Assembly: GCF_000004075.3 (NCBI RefSeq)
Contig: NC_026657.2
Location: forward strand, 12,276,001 to 12,340,000
Direction: 5' to 3'
Source of the DNA: Cucumis sativus
Taxonomy: Eukaryota; Streptophyta; Magnoliopsida; Cucurbitales; Cucurbitaceae
DNA length: 64,000 bases
The notes beneath the pieces are model-generated. The model saw only the letters and a program-made list of their open reading frames with translations, made no database searches and had not been told where the DNA came from. The translations under genes and the position numbers were made by a program. Positions 60,781 to 64,000 of this stretch are shown one piece after another. Positions within the stretch are counted from its first letter, which is position 1, and each line of letters starts with the position of its first letter.

Positions 60781-63401
60781 TTGCACTAAAAACAACAGAA
60801 TTCACAATCACTAGAAAACGACACTATGTTGCTCGGTATCAAAAGAACAATTTTATTTTCTTCTTAATATGTGAGAAAATACAAAAGCGTATCTACTTTT
60901 GCCTATCTTATTCCTTCCACTAAAACTTGGGTGCCGTAAGGACTCAAACCCATAAATGAATCAATGGGTATGTGAAGGAACTTCCACACTGCAAATTAAT
61001 GAATTTGTGGGAATGCAACGTGGAAAGAAAATGATAATATATTTTCCTTTCACAAATATTTCATCCATTTTCTTTCTATCCCTGGTGAAAATAATTTATG
61101 AAAGGAAGTCGAATTAAAATGAAAAATAATTTAAATTTACAAAATATAGTTATGAACAAATTATATGTGGAGAAATTACAAGTGAACAAGGATATATATG
61201 AGAGAAATTGAAGAGATAGGTAAATAAATTAAAGGGTATAGTGAATGAGTCGATTTTATTACCCTTTATATTATAAGTTCCATTTTTGCTAACATTAAGT
61301 TTATAGAATGATGGGTACTGATAAAAAAAGATGGAAGAATGTGTTGTAAATGTAATGGAGAAGAAATTTGGGCCAAAAGACTTATAAGATTGGAACAAAG
61401 TAGGAAAGTGTGATTGGATATAGAGAAAACGTAGGAAATTGTAATTCATCAAAAATAGTATGGATATCTTTCCTCTAACATAACCATTTCTGGAATCGTC
61501 TTTGGATTTTGGTCATTCAAGTCAAACCATTACTGACATTTTCTTAACATAACATACGATTCAATGGTTAATGCTTTGAAGTTTTCATATGATTTAGAAT
61601 TAATGCTATGGAATTTTCCATACACTTTCCTAATTTGCTGCTTAATTACAAGATATTAATACGATTACTATGATAACTTATGTGCTTAAATAACATTTAA
61701 TACTATTGATTTTTTAGAAGTATATATTCATTTTTTACAAGATAAACATGTTATACATTCTTCCAACCACGTACTATCAATCAAATAATTAATGCCTCGT
61801 TTTCTTTTTTCAAATATAAATTATTGTTTGAATTCTCAAAACTGTTTCTTTATCCTTTCAAAGAGAAAAAAAAAAGTAATTTATTTATAGCAGGAGAATT
61901 GGGTATTGAAAAGACAGAAGCCTGCCTCTCTCAATTCAGCATATATTCTTTGTGGGTTTAACACATTTGAATATTCTGACTATTTTACAAACTTCATTAA
62001 CTTTACTTATCCACGACGCCTAGATTGAACCATTTTTATTTTTTTAAAAAAAACTTAAGAAACTAAAACTCTTCCCCCATAATAAATATATGTAATAACC
62101 AGCATAAGTGCTTTTTAATTTCAATATATGGGTATGATTTACGAATCTTGTCACATCAAGAGAGCTGTAGATATATAATGCCTTGTCAATGGTTTTTCTA
62201 AAAGCAAAATTATTATTTCAAAACAAAATTCAAATATTATTATACAGAAAGACACAAAAAATATATAAATTAATCATAAACTTCAATTTTAATTATGAAA
62301 AAAACTATTGTTCTCCTGGTTTATTGAATGAATATTTAAATTTGGATGCATAGAAAGTTATTTTCATTTGTTTATAAGGATGATGGAAGTATTGGAGAGT
62401 GGCTTGGGATGTTTGAGAGGAAAGGTTAAAAAGAGACTCTTCGGAGTTGGAACGGTCACTTTCGCTGTCACCGTCATATACCCAATTGCCAATACCACCT
62501 CTTTAATTCAACCTCTACTTTCTCGCCACGTCTCGTTGTCCTTTTTCGTCTCTAAGACCCATGAATACTATACTATACTATACTATACTATACTATACTC
62601 CCAGTAGCAACCATCTACTATTCTATCTGATCTTTTTTCTATAATATATCTGATCTTTTATATTACTATATTCTATGTTGTTTTACTTATTCCAATCATC
62701 CACGTTTTGTTGCTCATCTTTTATCTATATAAGCTTACCATTTATTATTAAGCTCCAGGTACAAAAAATAATAATAATAAAACCATTCTCATCATTTTGA
62801 ATGTCTTATCTATCAAGTTGTGTTGATGTAACAATATTTAATCTTTAATATGTATATATATAGTTAAGTTGTATAAACGTTTTTGTACATGTTTTCTTAA
62901 AAAAACATTTATATGTATTGAAGTATAAGTGGCTATGTTGTTCAAATTTTTGTAATAAAAAAAAAATCTCCACTTATTATATAATTAACAAATGATTAAT
63001 TAGGAAATATAATAGAGTGAACCATCAATTGCCTAAAAAATTTAGGCTTCTCAATAATTCATGGTTGAAAAAGATACTGATAGATCGTAAATCACAAACA
63101 TAGAAAGAAATTGAAAATAAAAAATAAATTACACATATTTTTTTGCTTATTTTCTAAGGAAATAGTAGATAGAAACTAACCACTTACAACTCACTGGTAG
63201 GAATATAGAACACCCACAAAAATCCTTTGACCTTATAAACTAGAAAAACAAATTAACAATTTATTTGTATGCATCCACCATAAGTTATGTATTTCATATA
63301 AGACAAACTAAGACTAATTAAAAGCTTGAATAATAATATATGTTGAATGAGATCTTATGATTATGGATTTAGATAATCTCTCTCAAACTTTAAAATCTAG
63401 G
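60781..63401. other. Intergenic stretch without recognised genes
   Basis: AT-rich. A 75-codon frame from an ATG at 62380 was not accepted as a gene because its end is translated from a microsatellite. Otherwise only short runs and a (TACTA)6 repeat were seen. Confidence 0.55.
62566..62599. repeat. (TACTA)6 pentanucleotide microsatellite
   Basis: Six perfect TACTA units at 62566-62595, then a partial unit. Likely polymorphic. Confidence 0.9.
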
Positions 63402-64000
63402 CTATTAAACCACCAATTCATCCAAAAGCTTAAGCTTGTGGTTGAAGGCAAATTTAATTATATATCACCAACACTCCCCCTCACTTGTGGGCTTGAAATA
63501 TCTGAAAGGCCCAACAAGTGGAAATTGATTTTAATTGGGGAGGAAACGACAATACAGGGGCTTGAACACAGGACCTCCCTGGACCACCTGCTCTGATACC
63601 ATATTAAACCACCAATTCATCCAAAAGCTTAAGCTTTTGGGTGAATCGGTGATTTAATATGGTATCAGAGCTATAGGGTTTTAGTCTCCTTGTATTCTAG
63701 CCGTCACATCCCCGCTCGTCTGCCTCCGTTGATTCGTCGACGGAGGCAGAGCCATACCCATCAGTAATCAATACACATCATGTCTCCAAGTAATTCGCTC
63801 TGCCTCCTAGATCAAAATCCTCGTCTCTGATTCTGCTGCCGCCGCCACTACTCCTTCTGCCATCACTGCTCCTTCCATCCACCCAGTTCGTCGCACTCTC
63901 GACCCAGTTCGTCGCACTCTCGACCCATATCCGCTCTCCATTCGTCCTCACTTAGATCTACTTGTGCGCACATTGCAAGCACCGATTTGTTCGTGCATCT
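63402..64000 (+). mobile_element. Copia-like retroelement 5' end with duplicated, inverted primer-binding-site sequence
   Basis: tggtatcagagc at 63660-63671 is the standard primer-binding site complementary to initiator Met-tRNA in plant copia elements. The complement of the same motif lies at 63590-63601 in the opposite orientation. They are joined by a near-perfect 82-bp palindrome centred at 63630/63631 on aagcttaagctt. A 35-bp direct repeat (tattaaaccaccaattcatc...aagcttaagctt) is found at 63403-63437 and 63602-63636. Sequence after 63672 is GC-richer and CT-rich, as in an untranslated leader before gag. The ATG at about 63780 meets a stop after 16 codons, so the leader or gag is degraded or the true start is beyond the window. 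Confidence 0.6.
63881..63922. repeat. 21-bp perfect tandem duplication
   Basis: acccagttcgtcgcactctc plus g is repeated exactly at 63881-63901 and 63902-63922, within the retroelement leader. This is probably recent replication slippage. Confidence 0.85.

Noticed and set aside
62380-62607. Open frame of 75 codons (MMEVLESGLGCLRGK...)
   Set aside because: No family recognised, its end is translated from the TACTA microsatellite, and no intron or homologous exon was seen nearby. It may be a gene scrap but cannot be supported.
1-64000. CRISPR arrays, operons, bacterial-type signals
   Set aside because: Plant nuclear DNA with introns; tandem repeats found are few-unit and not spaced by unique spacers.

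Overview
This window is plant nuclear DNA. The genes have multiple GT-AG introns, the intergenic DNA is very AT-rich, and there are MITEs, LTR-retroelement ends and microsatellites. The gene content is dicot-like. A recurrent AT-rich inverted-repeat family (arms built on 'tagcaaca...gcaaatatagcaaaa', with 'gatagac' motifs inside) looks to me like a cucurbit repeat (cucumber, melon or gourd relatives). The family-level assignment is from memory and is not proven here.

Layout, left to right. (1) 1-6593, minus strand: the 5' seventeen coding exons of a KEA5-type K+/H+ antiporter; the 3' end lies off the left edge. (2) 9745-11160, minus: an intact intronless GT47 gene most like XLT2, the Golgi xyloglucan galactosyltransferase. 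(3) 15820-23619, plus: three tandem ATS3-type (PLAT-like, embryo-specific protein 3) genes, each with three exons and a middle exon of exactly 108 nt. (4) 27389-30258, plus: a three-exon OMA1-type mitochondrial M48 metallopeptidase, with the HExxH zinc motif split by intron 1. (5) 33647-35101, 42912-44384 and 47630-49051, plus: three tandem intronless 3-ketoacyl-CoA-synthase-like genes, all intact but all lacking the usual catalytic histidine. (6) 53943-56264, plus: an intact intronless subtilase of the SBT1.3 type. (7) 56265-64000: no credible gene; an LTR-like fragment with a 55-bp tandem repeat, an orphan CACTA-type end, and at the right edge a copia-like retroelement end arranged as an 82-bp palindrome.

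The genes do not form one pathway; each acts in a different compartment (endomembrane ion transport, Golgi wall synthesis, secreted PLAT proteins, mitochondrial quality control, ER lipid elongation, apoplastic proteolysis). The order is informative, however. From memory, Arabidopsis keeps KEA5, OMA1 and SBT1.3 close together at At5g51710, At5g51740 and At5g51750, and ATS3-like genes beside XLT2 at At5g62200-At5g62220. The window therefore looks like an ancestral segment whose content is split between two Arabidopsis regions, with a KCS-like tandem array added between OMA1 and SBT1.3.

The most interesting signal is the KCS-like array. Three conserved open reading frames keep the active-site Cys and Asn but have Pro where the catalytic His should be and Gln at a second conserved His. 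This suggests a non-canonical or regulatory KCS lineage rather than decaying pseudogenes. No tRNA, rRNA or CRISPR was found.
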